Shown here in pieces: positions 10,549-20,770 of a stretch of DNA of 64,000 nt. The stretch is taken from positions 83,260,368-83,324,367 of the forward strand of contig NC_058337.1 in NCBI RefSeq assembly GCF_905475395.1, given 5' to 3'. The first letter of the stretch is position 1. Each line of letters opens with the position of its first letter. The notes under the pieces were generated by a model that was not told the DNA's origin, did not search any database, and was given only the letters and a program-made list of their open reading frames with translations. This DNA is from Chrysoperla carnea (taxonomy: Eukaryota; Arthropoda; Insecta; Neuroptera; Chrysopidae). A program made the translations under genes and the position numbers.

Positions 10549-12405
10549 TTACAATTTAGATTTATCTTCGTTATGAGTTCGTTTATGTTTGATTAAATTA
10601 TTTTTCCGCGAAAATGTTTTATCACATATTTCACATTAAAATGGTTTTTCCCTGGTATGAATTCGTTTATGGGTAATTAAATTACTGTTCACCGTAAATG
10701 TTTTATCACATATTTCACATGAAAAAGGTTTTTGCCCAGTATGAATTCGTTCATGCCGAATTAAGTCGATTTTATTAATAAATGATTTATCACACATTTC
10801 ACATGAATAAGATTTTTCACCTGTATGAGTTCGTTTATGTTTTATTAAATTACTTTTTTGAGCAAATATTTTATCACACATTTCACATGAATAAGGTTTT
10901 TCCCCGGTATGAATTCGTTTATGAAGAATTAAAACATTTTTATAAGTAAATGATTTCTCACACACTTCACATGAAAAACGTTTTTCACCTTTATGAATCC
11001 GTTTATGTTTTATTAAATTACTTTTTTGAGTAAATGTTTTATCACACATGTCACATGAAAAAGGTTTTTCACCAGTATGACTTCGTTCATGCCGAATTAA
11101 AGCTTGTTTTCTTTTAAATGATTTATCACACAATTCACATGAAAAAGGTTTTTCACTTGTATGAATTCGTTTATGGGCAGTTAAATTACTGTTCACCGTA
11201 AATGTTTTATCACATATTTCACATGAATAAGGTCTTTCTCCAGTATGAATTCGTTCATGATGAATTAAAAGGTTTTTATAATTAAATGATTTATCACACA
11301 CTTCACATGAAAATGGTTGTTCCCTGGTATGAATTCGTTTATGTTGAACTAAGTTGTTTTTATAAGTAAATGATTTCTCACACACATTACATGAAAAACG
11401 TTTTTCACCACCTGTATGACTTTGTTTATGGGTAGTTAAATTACTGTTATGCGTAAATGTTTTATCACATATTTCACATGAATAAGGTTTTTCCCCAGTA
11501 TGAATTCGTTCATGTCGAATTAAATCGATTTTTCTATTAAATGATTTATCACACAATTCACATGGAAAAGGTTTTTCACCTGTATGAGTTCGTTCATGTT
11601 GAATTAATAAAGAATTCCGCGCAAATGTTTTATCACACATTTCACATGAAAAAGGTTTTTCACCTGTATGAATTCGTTTATGGGAAGTTAAAGTACTGTT
11701 ATGCGTAAATGTTTTATCACACATTTCACATGAATAAGGTTTTTCGCCTGTATGAATTCGTTCATGTACAATTAAATCGCTTTTTCTTTTAAATGATTTA
11801 TCACACACTTCACACGAAAAACATTTTTCGCTGGTATGAATTCGTTTATGGGTAGTTAAATTACTGTTCACCGTAAATGTTTTATCACATATTTCACATG
11901 AATAAGGTTTTTCCCCGGTATGAATTCGTTCATGCCGAATTAAACTGTTTTTTCTATTAAATGATTTATCACACACTTCACATGAAAAACGTTTTTTATC
12001 AGTATGAGTTCGTTTATGGCTAGTTAAATGGTGTTTTTTATTAAAAGTTTTATCACACACTTCACATGTCAAAGATGTTTCTTCATTTTCAATATTATGA
12101 AATTCTAAATCATTTTCATTAAATATTTCATCTTTAATAATTAATTCAGTATTTAATTGTTGTTCAAGTTTAATTCGTTCATTCTCCATTTTAATATCAG
12201 TTTCTGCAAGTATTCCCTCTTCTTTAATTCCTTCATGTCCACCTTTGAATGGTTCTTTAAAATCTATTGAATCACTTTCACTCACATCAAATATTTCATT
12301 TTTAATAATCACTTCTGTATTTAATTCGTTTAATTTGTTTCTATTTATTTGTTCTTCACTGACAAATAAATCAGTATTAACGTTTTGAAATGTATTACTC
12401 GCCAT
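10549..12405 (-). CDS. C2H2 zinc-finger protein with 17 fingers, plus one finger cut off by an in-frame stop
   Basis: The ATG at 12405 opens a 589-codon frame closed by TAA at 10638-10636. Residues 1 to about 112 are acidic and unstructured, with five I-K-x-E motifs (K35, K61, K72, K79, K91) and the phrase NTE-x-IIK-x-EIF also seen in zinc-finger gene 1. Seventeen C2H2 fingers follow (CEVCDKSF, CEICDKTF, CEMCDKTF types) joined by TGEKP-like linkers; one linker has an extra Gly (TGGEKR). The stop falls where Ser (TCA) is expected in the KPFS linker. The same frame then reads an intact eighteenth finger and a short tail to TAA at 10551-10549, with AATAAA immediately after it on the minus strand. 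Loss of the last finger may be tolerated, so the gene could still work. It is probably a nuclear DNA-binding factor; its targets are unknown. Confidence 0.85.
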
Positions 12406-12469
12406 TTTTAGAAGATTCTTAGATGTAACTGACTGATATAATAAAATGCAGTTCCGTATACTTAGCAGA

Positions 12470-12760
12470 TAAAATTGTTATTTTTCACTCAAACTATTTC
12501 CATTCATTTGGGAATCGTTTGGGAATATAATTTTAGAATTTGGGAATTATTAGTTTTCCTGTAATTAATGATTCTTTTTTCAGCGTATAGTTAGCAGGTA
12601 GAAAATTAAATCCAATTAATATTATGTTATTTGAAAGGAAATCATTTGGGAATTACGATAAAAGCGGTTTCAGAGTTTGGGAATGTATAATTAATTAATA
12701 AGAGTAAGACCTATTTTTTAGTTTATTTATAGGTTATGTTATTTAACCGTACACCAAAGA
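12470..12760 (+). repeat. Upstream flank of zinc-finger gene 2, diverged copy at 15620-15930
   Basis: Shared blocks include TTGGGAATCGTTTGGGAA, ATATAATTTTA, GTATAATTAATTAAT and TTATTTTTTAGTT. With the 9600/15970 repeat pair, this suggests that sequence flanking zinc-finger gene 2 was duplicated to its other side, without the gene. Confidence 0.45.
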
Positions 12761-12763
12761 GCA

Positions 12764-12993
12764 TAGGATAGAGGAGAAGCAGCCCATATGATGAGCTAAT
12801 GTAAAATCGTAGTATACGAGTTTCAGCGCCTCTACCGAGTCAGGCTTTCAAACTTAATAGTTAATAGTCACCCCCGCAAAGTAGTTAAACTTAATAGCCA
12901 TACCCGCAAAGGCCTACAAACTTAATAGTTGATCGCCTCAGACTCCAGATGTCACTTATAATTATACTTCTGCTTCTTGTCTATCCTATTAGT
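12764..12993. repeat. Short inverted-repeat unit with three internal tandem units
   Basis: GCATAGGATAGAGGAGAAGC near 12768 is matched in reverse complement by GCTTCTTGTCTATCCTAT near 12973, which bounds about 230 bp. Between them AAACTTAATAG recurs three times (about 12851, 12888 and 12919) with CCCGCAAAG between units, a small irregular minisatellite. It directly abuts the left end of the 2.5-kb TIR element. Confidence 0.5.
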
Positions 12994-13142
12994 CCAAGAG
13001 CCCGCTTCGGCCAGACGCACATCATTTCATAAAACCCTAAAGTTTATCTGCGCACGTCACCAACACAGGTAAGAACGATGAGCGACTATGTAGTTTAGGT
13101 AGTGGTTACCTTGGCAGGTAACAGGTAACAAAGGTGTAAAAA

Positions 13143-13722
13143 ACAGCACCTCAATTACATTAAGACATAAAGCTCTATTTTTTTACATTTTCTTCAGAAT
13201 AATATTTAAAATGACGTCATCCATTGCCAGACACTTAGTATAGTTTCAACCCCCTGCCAGACACCCCCAAACTCTAAAAAATTGTGATTACACTTACATT
13301 ATAGTATAAAAGCTGAATTTTATATATGTTTCTTGGGGGGCTATGAAAAGAAGTTACCTCAGTAGCCGGACAGTTTTCAAGGTTTTTTCCATCTTGCCAG
13401 AGGCCTTGAGAGTCCGCCGTCGGTGTAGCAGCACCTCAAGTACATTAAGATATAAAGCTCTATTTTTTTACATTTTCTTCAGAATAATATTTAAAATGAC
13501 GTCATCCATTGCCGGACACTTAGTATAGTTTCAACCCCCTGCCGGACACCCCCAAACTCTAAAAAATTGTGATTACACTTACATTATAGTATAAAAGCTG
13601 AATTTTATATATGTTTCTTGGGGGGCTATGAAAAGAAGTTACCCCAGTAGCCGGACAGTTTTCAAGGTTTTTTCCATCTTGCCAGAGGCCTTGAGAGTCC
13701 GCCGTCGGTGCGAGCGCGAGGC
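13143..13722 (+). repeat. Tandem 285-bp duplication of the promoter module in the left TIR
   Basis: The stretch starting CAGCACCTCAA near 13143 restarts near 13432, and CTATGAAAAGAAGTTACC occurs at 13341 and 13626, so the period is 285 bp. Each unit contains TGACGTCA (13212-13219, 13497-13504), TATAAAAG (13305-13312, 13590-13597) and the ATG-started frame. Only the second unit leads into the rest of the exon and an ATG|GTGAGT donor-like site at 13751-13759. The right TIR has a single unit. Confidence 0.85.
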
Positions 13723-13779
13723 AATATATATTCAGGCGGGTTTAAGTGAGATGGTGAGTTTAATAAAAAAACAAATCTA

Positions 13780-14325
13780 AACAAGTGAAAACAAACAATT
13801 GACTGAGTTAAGTGTTGAAATACCATGTATAGTCAGTGTTGATTTCTTTATCACATTACACATACAAACATGTGACACATACATAACTGATAATCAAGTA
13901 TAGTACATATTATAAAATTTTCGCCTAATTGGCGCCCTCACGGATAAACAGTGATGTTTACGAAAAAATGTTTCAAACAAAAGTTGTTTAATTTTTAATA
14001 AGGAACATTTTTTACTTTTAAACTTTTGTTCTATCTCTAACGGTTTACAAGACCCAATTGACCTATGATGCTCATTTACGAACTTGACCTCACTTTTTAC
14101 GTCCTGAGTACCCTGTAAAAATTTCAACTCGATATCTTTTTTCGTTTTTGAGTTATCGTGTCCACAGACGGACGGACGGACGGACGGACAACCGGAAATG
14201 GACTAATAAGGTGATTTTATGAATACCTATGACAAAATTTTTTTCCTAACATCATTATTTTTAAGCGTTACAAACTTGGGACTAAACTTAATATACTATG
14301 TATATTTCATACATGGTATAAAAAG
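13780..14325 (+). repeat. R1 dispersed repeat, full-length copy inside the TIR element
   Basis: It runs from AACAAGTGAAAACAAACAAT to ACATGGTATAAAAAG. Family landmarks in order are: ACCATGTATAG, GTGATGTTTACGAAAAAATG, AACTTTTGTTCTATCTCTAA, GACCTCACTTTTTACGTCCT, a (ACGG)n run, CCGGAAATGGACTAA, and AGGTGATTTTATGAA. There is no long ORF. The same family recurs at least eight more times in this window on both strands. Confidence 0.8.
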
Positions 14326-14535
14326 TAATCCATAAATTTTTCGAGTTTTGTTAAAATTTTTGAGAAATTCAAGTTTTGACTGTGTGAGGTAATAATATTG
14401 CTTATCGTATGAAATCCAATGAACAAATATTTTTATTATATTCATAGCCATATTATAGACAGTAAAAAAATTCTTATAATTATTACAGAGTTAAAAAAAA
14501 TATTATTGTCAATATTTTCATAATCATCGTCACTA

Positions 14536-15172
14536 CTACTCCGGTCCTTGATTGATGTCAATATCACCTTCTTCGTCAGTTTCTGTAAAAATTTAATCGA
14601 GTTAATACAATTATGAATAATAATAAAATCATGTACATAATATGATATAGTAATTACATACCTAATATAATTTCTAACGAATCACTGACATAATTTGGTA
14701 GCTGATCCCCTTCAAACCATTTGAAATGGTATTGGTTATTTTCTTGTACCCAACCATTATTTTCTGGCTTATATATGGTTGGACTCTTTAGGTGAGCATT
14801 GTTCCAAATACAACATATATGATTTGCTCGTAAAAATTGTTGTAACAGTTCGCTTTTACATGGTGGTAGATTGCTGGCGTCGAAATTCCGCAATTTTTTT
14901 CGATCAAAAGCTTCGTCCACATCAGAGACCGTATATGAATCAATGAACATTTGAAGGCGCGCAGCATCAACATCAATTATGCTACCGACATTGTATATGT
15001 TGCATATGAATTTCTGGACAATATTAAAAACGTTTCGTTGTCTCACCATCTCACTCAAACCCGCCTGAATATATATTGCCTCGCGCTCGCACCGACGGCG
15101 GACTCTCAAGGCCTCTAGCAAGATGTAAAAAACCTTGAAAACTGTCCGGCTACTGGGGTAACTTCTTTTCAT
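14536..15172 (-). CDS. Transposon-borne protein of unknown function, two exons
   Basis: The ATG at 15172 lies in the right TIR, and the frame continues into the unique interior to 14662, where TTAG|GTATGT is a good donor. An acceptor ending TTTTTACAG at 14583-14585 leads to a second exon, 14582-14536, adding an acidic tail (ETDEEGDIDINQ...) and TAG. The exons join in phase for 185 residues. A stretch at about residues 88-160 shows spaced conserved-looking residues: LPPC, then LRANHICCIWNNAH, a GW, and FKWFEGDQLP. I associate this LPPC-RA-W-GW-KWF-LP pattern with uncharacterised proteins multiplied in invertebrate genomes; that is recollection, not a search. No catalytic motif is seen. The first 35 residues may be untranslated leader, since a later Met (codon 42) could also start. 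Confidence 0.55.
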
Positions 15173-15520
15173 AGCCCCCCAAGAAACATATATAAAATTC
15201 AGCTTTTATACTATAATGTAAGTGTAATCACAATTTTTTAGAGTTTGGGGGTGTCTGGCAGGGGGTTGAAACTATACTAAGTGTCTGGCAATGGATGACG
15301 TCATTTTAAATATTATTCTGAAGAAAATGTAAAAAAATAGAGCTTTATGTCTTAATGTAATTGAGGTGCTGTTTTTTACACCTTTGTTACCTGTTACCTG
15401 CCAAGGTAACCACTACCTAAACTACATAGTCGCTCATCGTTCTTACCTGTGTTGGTGACGTGCGCAGATAAACTTTAGGGTTTTATGAAATGATGTGCGT
15501 CTGGCCGAAGCGGGCTCTTG

Positions 15521-16212
15521 CTCTATATAGTCTTTGCCGTACACCTGAACCATTAATTGTTATATGGCAGTATGGCGCCAATATTTAAATACTACTGAAT
15601 AATTTATTTTTTAATTTATGTAAATTTTAAGTTTTATTTTGCATAAAAACTGTTCTTATTCAATTGGGAATCGTTTGGGAAGATTTAGAAATATAATTTT
15701 ATTAATTAGGACTGATAAGTTTTCATTTAATTAATTAGTTTTTCAAAGCGCCAAAAATTAAATTTTCACCATTTTTAAGTTATTTGATAATAATTTACCC
15801 GGAGACTAATCTAATTTATTAGGGAATTACATTTAACATGGTTTCATTATTTGAGACAGTATAATTAATTAATTATTTACATTTATTTTTTAGTTGATTT
15901 TTTATGGTTATATGAATGGCGGCAATATTCAAATGTTACTTCATGCATTGTACTTACTTTAAATTATCTTTGTTATCTTTATTAGGAGATCATTTGTAAA
16001 AACTAACATGTTTGCCTAATAATGTTTCGAGTATTATATGTCTTCTAGAGTATTAGGAGAGTATTATTATTTAAATTTATTTAAATTTAATAAGCGGTAC
16101 ATTTTTAAACTGTGAGTATATTTTTCGTCAACCCTAGACATAATAAGCTTGAAAATGAGGTGTAAATCATGGAATTTGATAAAGGAATACGAAAGATAAG
16201 GGTAGGATAGAA
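15521..16212. other. Duplicated flank right of the TIR element
   Basis: It contains the second copies of the 12470-12760 sequence (about 15620-15930) and the 9600-9865 sequence (15970-16212). In the original locus these two blocks lie on opposite sides of zinc-finger gene 2; here they are adjacent. No gene is present. Confidence 0.5.
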
Positions 16213-18813
16213 AAAAACTTGCTAGAGTTATAATAAATTAGATTAAACAAATAAGTATTATTTCCGTCAAAATAATTAAGTACATCAAATTTATTGGTTA
16301 CCTTACATTGTAGACGAATCCACGTAAAACAATTGTGGCTTTATTCTTTGGCTGTATCAAGGAGATTATAGAGAATTGGACTATCAAGTACTTTTATTGG
16401 ATATATTGTAAAATAATTCTTAACATTTTTGGGCGATTCTACATTTTATAAAAATTTAAGTACATCATTTTGAATTGTACAAAGCGGTAGGGGATGATAA
16501 CATTTGTTTAGAAATGGATTCAAAAACTAGAAACTACAAGCTTTCAAATAAGATATATCGGAGATTCAGGTTCAATCATTTTTCGCAAAGAGGTATTTGA
16601 AATTTGGGTAAAGTTTGGAGTATTTAAAATTATCCTTTAATTGTTTTGTTGAGTATATGATCGATCAATTAATTATTTTTACTGCATACAATGTTGTGCA
16701 ATCATTAGCAATAATCATATATAAATCATTAATCATACTTAAATGTGTAATGAAAGTTGAAGAACTCGTAATTAAATAAACTTTTATTAACATTTATTAT
16801 AAATTATTGTTTCTGCTTTTTAATTTAAGGGAGTACTTAAGTTCTCAATTGCCTATCCTTAATCCTTAAGTAGGACAAATATTTCTTTTCTCGAGAGTGA
16901 TTATTGACTGCTATGGTAAGAGATAATCTAGAAACTTGCATCTCTCTAGAATGTGAAATTTATGTCCAAACATAAATTCATTAGAGTTTAGCCAAGTGGT
17001 TATCCTTCATAAAATATGACCATATACCTAAACTTACCGTTTAATTTCAATCTTTAAAAACTGTCTTATGGACGGATAGCTTCAGTAGGTAATAAATATT
17101 AGATCACCAAAATGATAATTTTGTAAACGAAATAATCCATGGATATATCGAGTGGAAGGAAGGGCACCCACTCTTCCCAAACAAAAATTACCATTGATTT
17201 GGATAGTTAAGTATGTGACTATGTTAAATTATTCTGTTTTGCCCATGAAAAAAATCTATAAGCTCTGTAATCCTTTTTTAATTCAAAAGCTGAATACATT
17301 GCCCCCCTTAACATTATGTAGGTATGCTATATATTTATATTATTTTTATTATTAAATTAATTATTAACAAGTCTTATTCTATTATTATGTTTATTTATTT
17401 ATTTATGGGATTATTTAACTAGTTATACTTGTAAATTAAGCCATTTTATGAATTTTAATTGATCAAAATAAACTTAAATGGATACAAAATATGGTAAAAT
17501 TATTCAAAAAGTCAATGTGATATCTTTTAAATCGAACGCAAGTTATATGATTTATCTATCTATCAAGTCATATTTATTTATCTTTGCAAATAAATACATT
17601 ACCAGAAACAATAAAAGGAACGCTTTCGAATAGCAAATTTGGTATGAAGAATTTTGGTTTGAATTTTCCAAAATAAAAAATATTTTTGTATTTTTTGATC
17701 AGTTTTTAGCATATAAGTACTCTTGTGGTTTTTTCTCTAGACGCTTAGTTTTTAAGAAAAATGTTTATTTTTTTTTGTTTCTGCAGGAATTCACTTAGCT
17801 AACGCAGCTTCTGGACCACGAATTGTTTTCTTTTAAATTTAGATTTAGAAAAAAAAAAATTTTTTAATTGGTTTTGGAGAAAGCTCGTGGCAAAATTCAA
17901 AAAAGTGATACTTATTCATTCTATTATCAAGCTTTTTACATTCGTCAAATTAGATGGTTCACTCAAAAAGAGAATTTTGGCATAAAAAGGAATATTGTCA
18001 TGAATATGCCACAAACCGTAACATGTATCTACAAAAATTTGATAAAAGACTAAAAAATTAAAATAGAAATATATACATTTCAAGTTAGGTACAACAAGCT
18101 TTTATTGTACTGATAAGATAAAATAAATTTTTTCCCTGAATCACCTTTATGAACGCTAAATAAAAGCTTGAATAACGTTTAGGTAGTATATGGCTAGTCA
18201 AGAATAGCATACGTAGATATAGTTCTACAAAATTTAAGGAATTTTCGGCGTCTGAGCTAAAATATCATGAAAAATGTGTTACAAACTAATTTATTTGTAT
18301 AACATACTCAGTTTTATTTTCACATTAAACCCTGAAAATAATTTTGAATTAATATCTATCGTTTATGTTCACATTTTAGAGACGTAGATAAAGTTTTGTA
18401 CGATGTACGTGTGAGAACGCATTATTAACGTACTTCTACGATTGTCCAAATTTCGCAGGCATACGTTAATAATGCTGTTAACCCAACAGTATCGTAAAAA
18501 TGCTTGCTATTTTAAAGCGTTCCTTTACTTGTTTCTGGGAGTGTATTATTACATAAATTAAATATTAGTTGTACTGTTTAAATATTTAATTTATAAATCA
18601 TGTGATTTTAATTGAAATTATGTGAAATAATTTTATAAATTATATTAACTCCATAGTGGACGCAAAATATACCAAAAACTTTTGTTGCGAATATTATGCA
18701 GAAATTTTGAATATTAAACATGTATCTGAAATTATATTGAAGAAGTGTTTGCATTCAATTTCTGATAATAGTAAGATGTAAAAAAAACTTTAAACTACTA
18801 AACTACCTTCAAA
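16213..18813. other. AT-rich region with one coding-like fragment
   Basis: No supported gene. At about 17786-18053 there is coding-like sequence on the plus strand. After a TTTCTGCAG acceptor-like site comes a 16-codon frame (GIHLANAASGPRIVFF, stop). About 70 bp further on, an open stretch changes frame near 17970, with the second frame ending in KEYCHEYATNRNMYLQKFDK. It may be a decayed exon or a retrocopy. The rest shows nothing beyond AT-rich sequence. Confidence 0.3.
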
Positions 18814-19230
18814 AACAAGTGAAAACAAACAATTGACTGAGTTAATTGTTGAAATACCATGTATAGTCAGTGTTGATTTCTTTATCACATTACATATACC
18901 AACATGTGACACATACATAACTGATAATCAAGTATAGTACATATTATAAAATTTCCGCCCTAATTGTCGCACTAACGGGTAAACAGTGATGTTTACGAAA
19001 AAATGTTTCAAAGTAAAGTTGTTTAATTTTTGATAAGGAACATTTTTTACATTTAAACTTTTGTTCTATCTCTAACGGTTTACGAGATGGGTCCTACGGA
19101 CCCAAGACCCAATTGACCTATGCTGCTCATTTACGAACTTGACCTCACTTTTTACGTCCTGAGTACGCTGTAAAAATTTCAGCTCGATATCTTTTTTCGT
19201 TTTTGAGTTATCGTGTCCACAGACGGATAC
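18814..19230 (+). repeat. R1 dispersed repeat, truncated copy
   Basis: It starts AACAAGTGAAAACAAACAAT like the full copy at 13780 and is colinear with it up to the point where the (ACGG)n run should be. There it ends at CACAGACGGATAC. Confidence 0.8.
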
Positions 19231-19354
19231 ACAAACAAATAATACAATCTTATAAGTGACGTATATGTTTGAAATAAACAATGTTGTTGCTATGCAAATA
19301 ATTGATACTATGTGTTATATATATATATATATATAACATATCAATTATGTTCTG

Positions 19355-19785
19355 AACTAATTTGCGCTGTCACGGGTAAACAATAATCTTTACAAAAAAA
19401 TGTTTCAAACAAAAGTTGTTTATTTTTTTGTAAGGAACATTTTTTACATTTAAACTTTTATTCTATCTCTAACGGTTTACAAGATGGGTACTACGGACCC
19501 ATGACCCAATTGACCCATGTTGCTCATTTACGAACTTGACCTCACTTTTTACGTCCTAAGCACGCTGTAAAAATTTCAGCTTGATATCTCTTTTCGTTTT
19601 TGAGTAATCGTGACCACAGACGGACGGACGGACGGACGGACGGACAACCGGAAATGGATTAATTAGGTGATTTTATGAACACCTATACCAATTTTTTTTT
19701 TGTAGCATCAATATTTTTAGGCGTTACAAACTTGGGACTAAACTTATAATACTATGTATATTTCATATATACATGGTATAAAAAG
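19355..19785 (+). repeat. R1 dispersed repeat, 5'-truncated copy
   Basis: It starts within the family at the CACGGGTAAACA landmark and runs to CATGGTATAAAAAG. It has a (GACG)n run of about six units at 19,617-19,645. A (TA)n tract (about 19,317-19,334) separates it from the preceding copy. Confidence 0.8.
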
Positions 19786-19979
19786 TAGACAAGTTTTGTT
19801 AAAATACTTACTGGCTACTGTTTCGAAAATTTACTTAACTCCCGAGTAATATATAAAACAAAGACAAAATTGGTACAATCGAATATGTAACAGAAAACAG
19901 AATACATGAAAATGAAATAAACCGCTCACTTTTTGATAGATTTGGAATGTGTTTCTTTGCGCCAATATTTGTTTCTGTT

Positions 19980-20560
19980 CAGTGGTGGATTTACACTAGG
20001 GGCGGTCGGGGCTAGTGCTCAGGGCGGCAAATTTTCTAGGGCGGCAAAATTTGGAATGTGAGAAAATATTTTCTATACAATATATAATTAACTAATTCTT
20101 TTAAATAAACATTTTATTTTTCAAGAAATATAATTTATGCATTATGTATCAAATAAAAATTTTGTATATTATAATATAGGAAATTTAACTATTAAAATAG
20201 TTTAATTAATTTATTTCCATAAAGGTTTGCAAAAATAAAATTTGATATTTTTATTTTCTGTAATTGATAAATTAATATAGTTTTTTTAAAGAATTAAAAA
20301 TATTTTCAAATTATGTATGTCTTTTTGATAACAGAAACTTTAATTGATCAATGAATTTTCCTAAAATTGGAGAGTTATCAAATCATACTAATTAATTTTA
20401 ATTTAAAAGAACAGTAATAATAATATGTAATACATAATATATTTTCTGCAATTAATTAGTTATTCTTATTTAAAAAAAATAAGATATCAAAACTATTAAA
20501 ATAAAATTTCAGTCATAGGGCGGCATTTTCTAAAGTGGCCGAAATTTAAATCCGGCCCTG
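19980..20560. mobile_element. Non-autonomous hAT-type transposon with perfect 8-bp target duplication
   Basis: The left end CAGTGGTGGATTTACA and the reverse complement of the right end, CAGGGCCGGATTTAAA, are imperfect hAT-style termini. The octamer TTTCTGTT flanks both sides exactly (19972-19979 and 20561-20568). The interior is AT-rich and non-coding, with GGGCGGCA motifs near both ends. Confidence 0.85.
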
Positions 20561-20634
20561 TTTCTGTTTGTTAATAAATAATAAATATTAAATTATTAAT
20601 TTATGAAATGGTCCAAAAAACAGTTAAAAATTAA

Positions 20635-20770
20635 TAAATAGGTAACTTTTATTACGTAAATGTTATACATGTATAAGATTGTGTTTTTCATGGCTGAGTG
20701 ATGGTCAAATAATCGAAAACTCTTATGCATGTATAGCATATACGTAATACAAGTTGCCTAGTTATTAACT
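20635..20770. repeat. Short foldback repeat
   Basis: The left arm (about 20635-20682, ATTACGTAAATG...ATACATGTATAAG) and right arm (about 20722-20770, CTTATGCATGTAT...ATACGTAAT) are reverse complements over about 45 bp with a 40-bp spacer. Confidence 0.6.

Larger units (their letters stand above)
12995..15520 (-). mobile_element. 2.5-kb TIR transposon with ~476-bp inverted repeats
   Basis: The left arm starts CAAGAGCCCGCTTCGGCCAG at 12995, and the right arm ends with its reverse complement at 15520. The right arm (about 15045-15520) is matched almost base for base by the left arm (12995 to about 13757), except that the left arm has one additional 285-bp unit. Each arm carries TATAAAAG about 40 bp before an inward ATG and an open frame. 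Inside lie a minus-strand two-exon gene, in frame with the right-arm ATG, and an R1 repeat (13780-14325). Arms are inverted, so this is not an LTR element. No transposase was seen, and no clean target duplication was found. Confidence 0.75.

Noticed and set aside
12995-15520. LTR retrotransposon with ~0.5-kb LTRs
   Set aside because: The long terminal repeats are inverted, not direct, and no gag/pol or primer-binding site is present.
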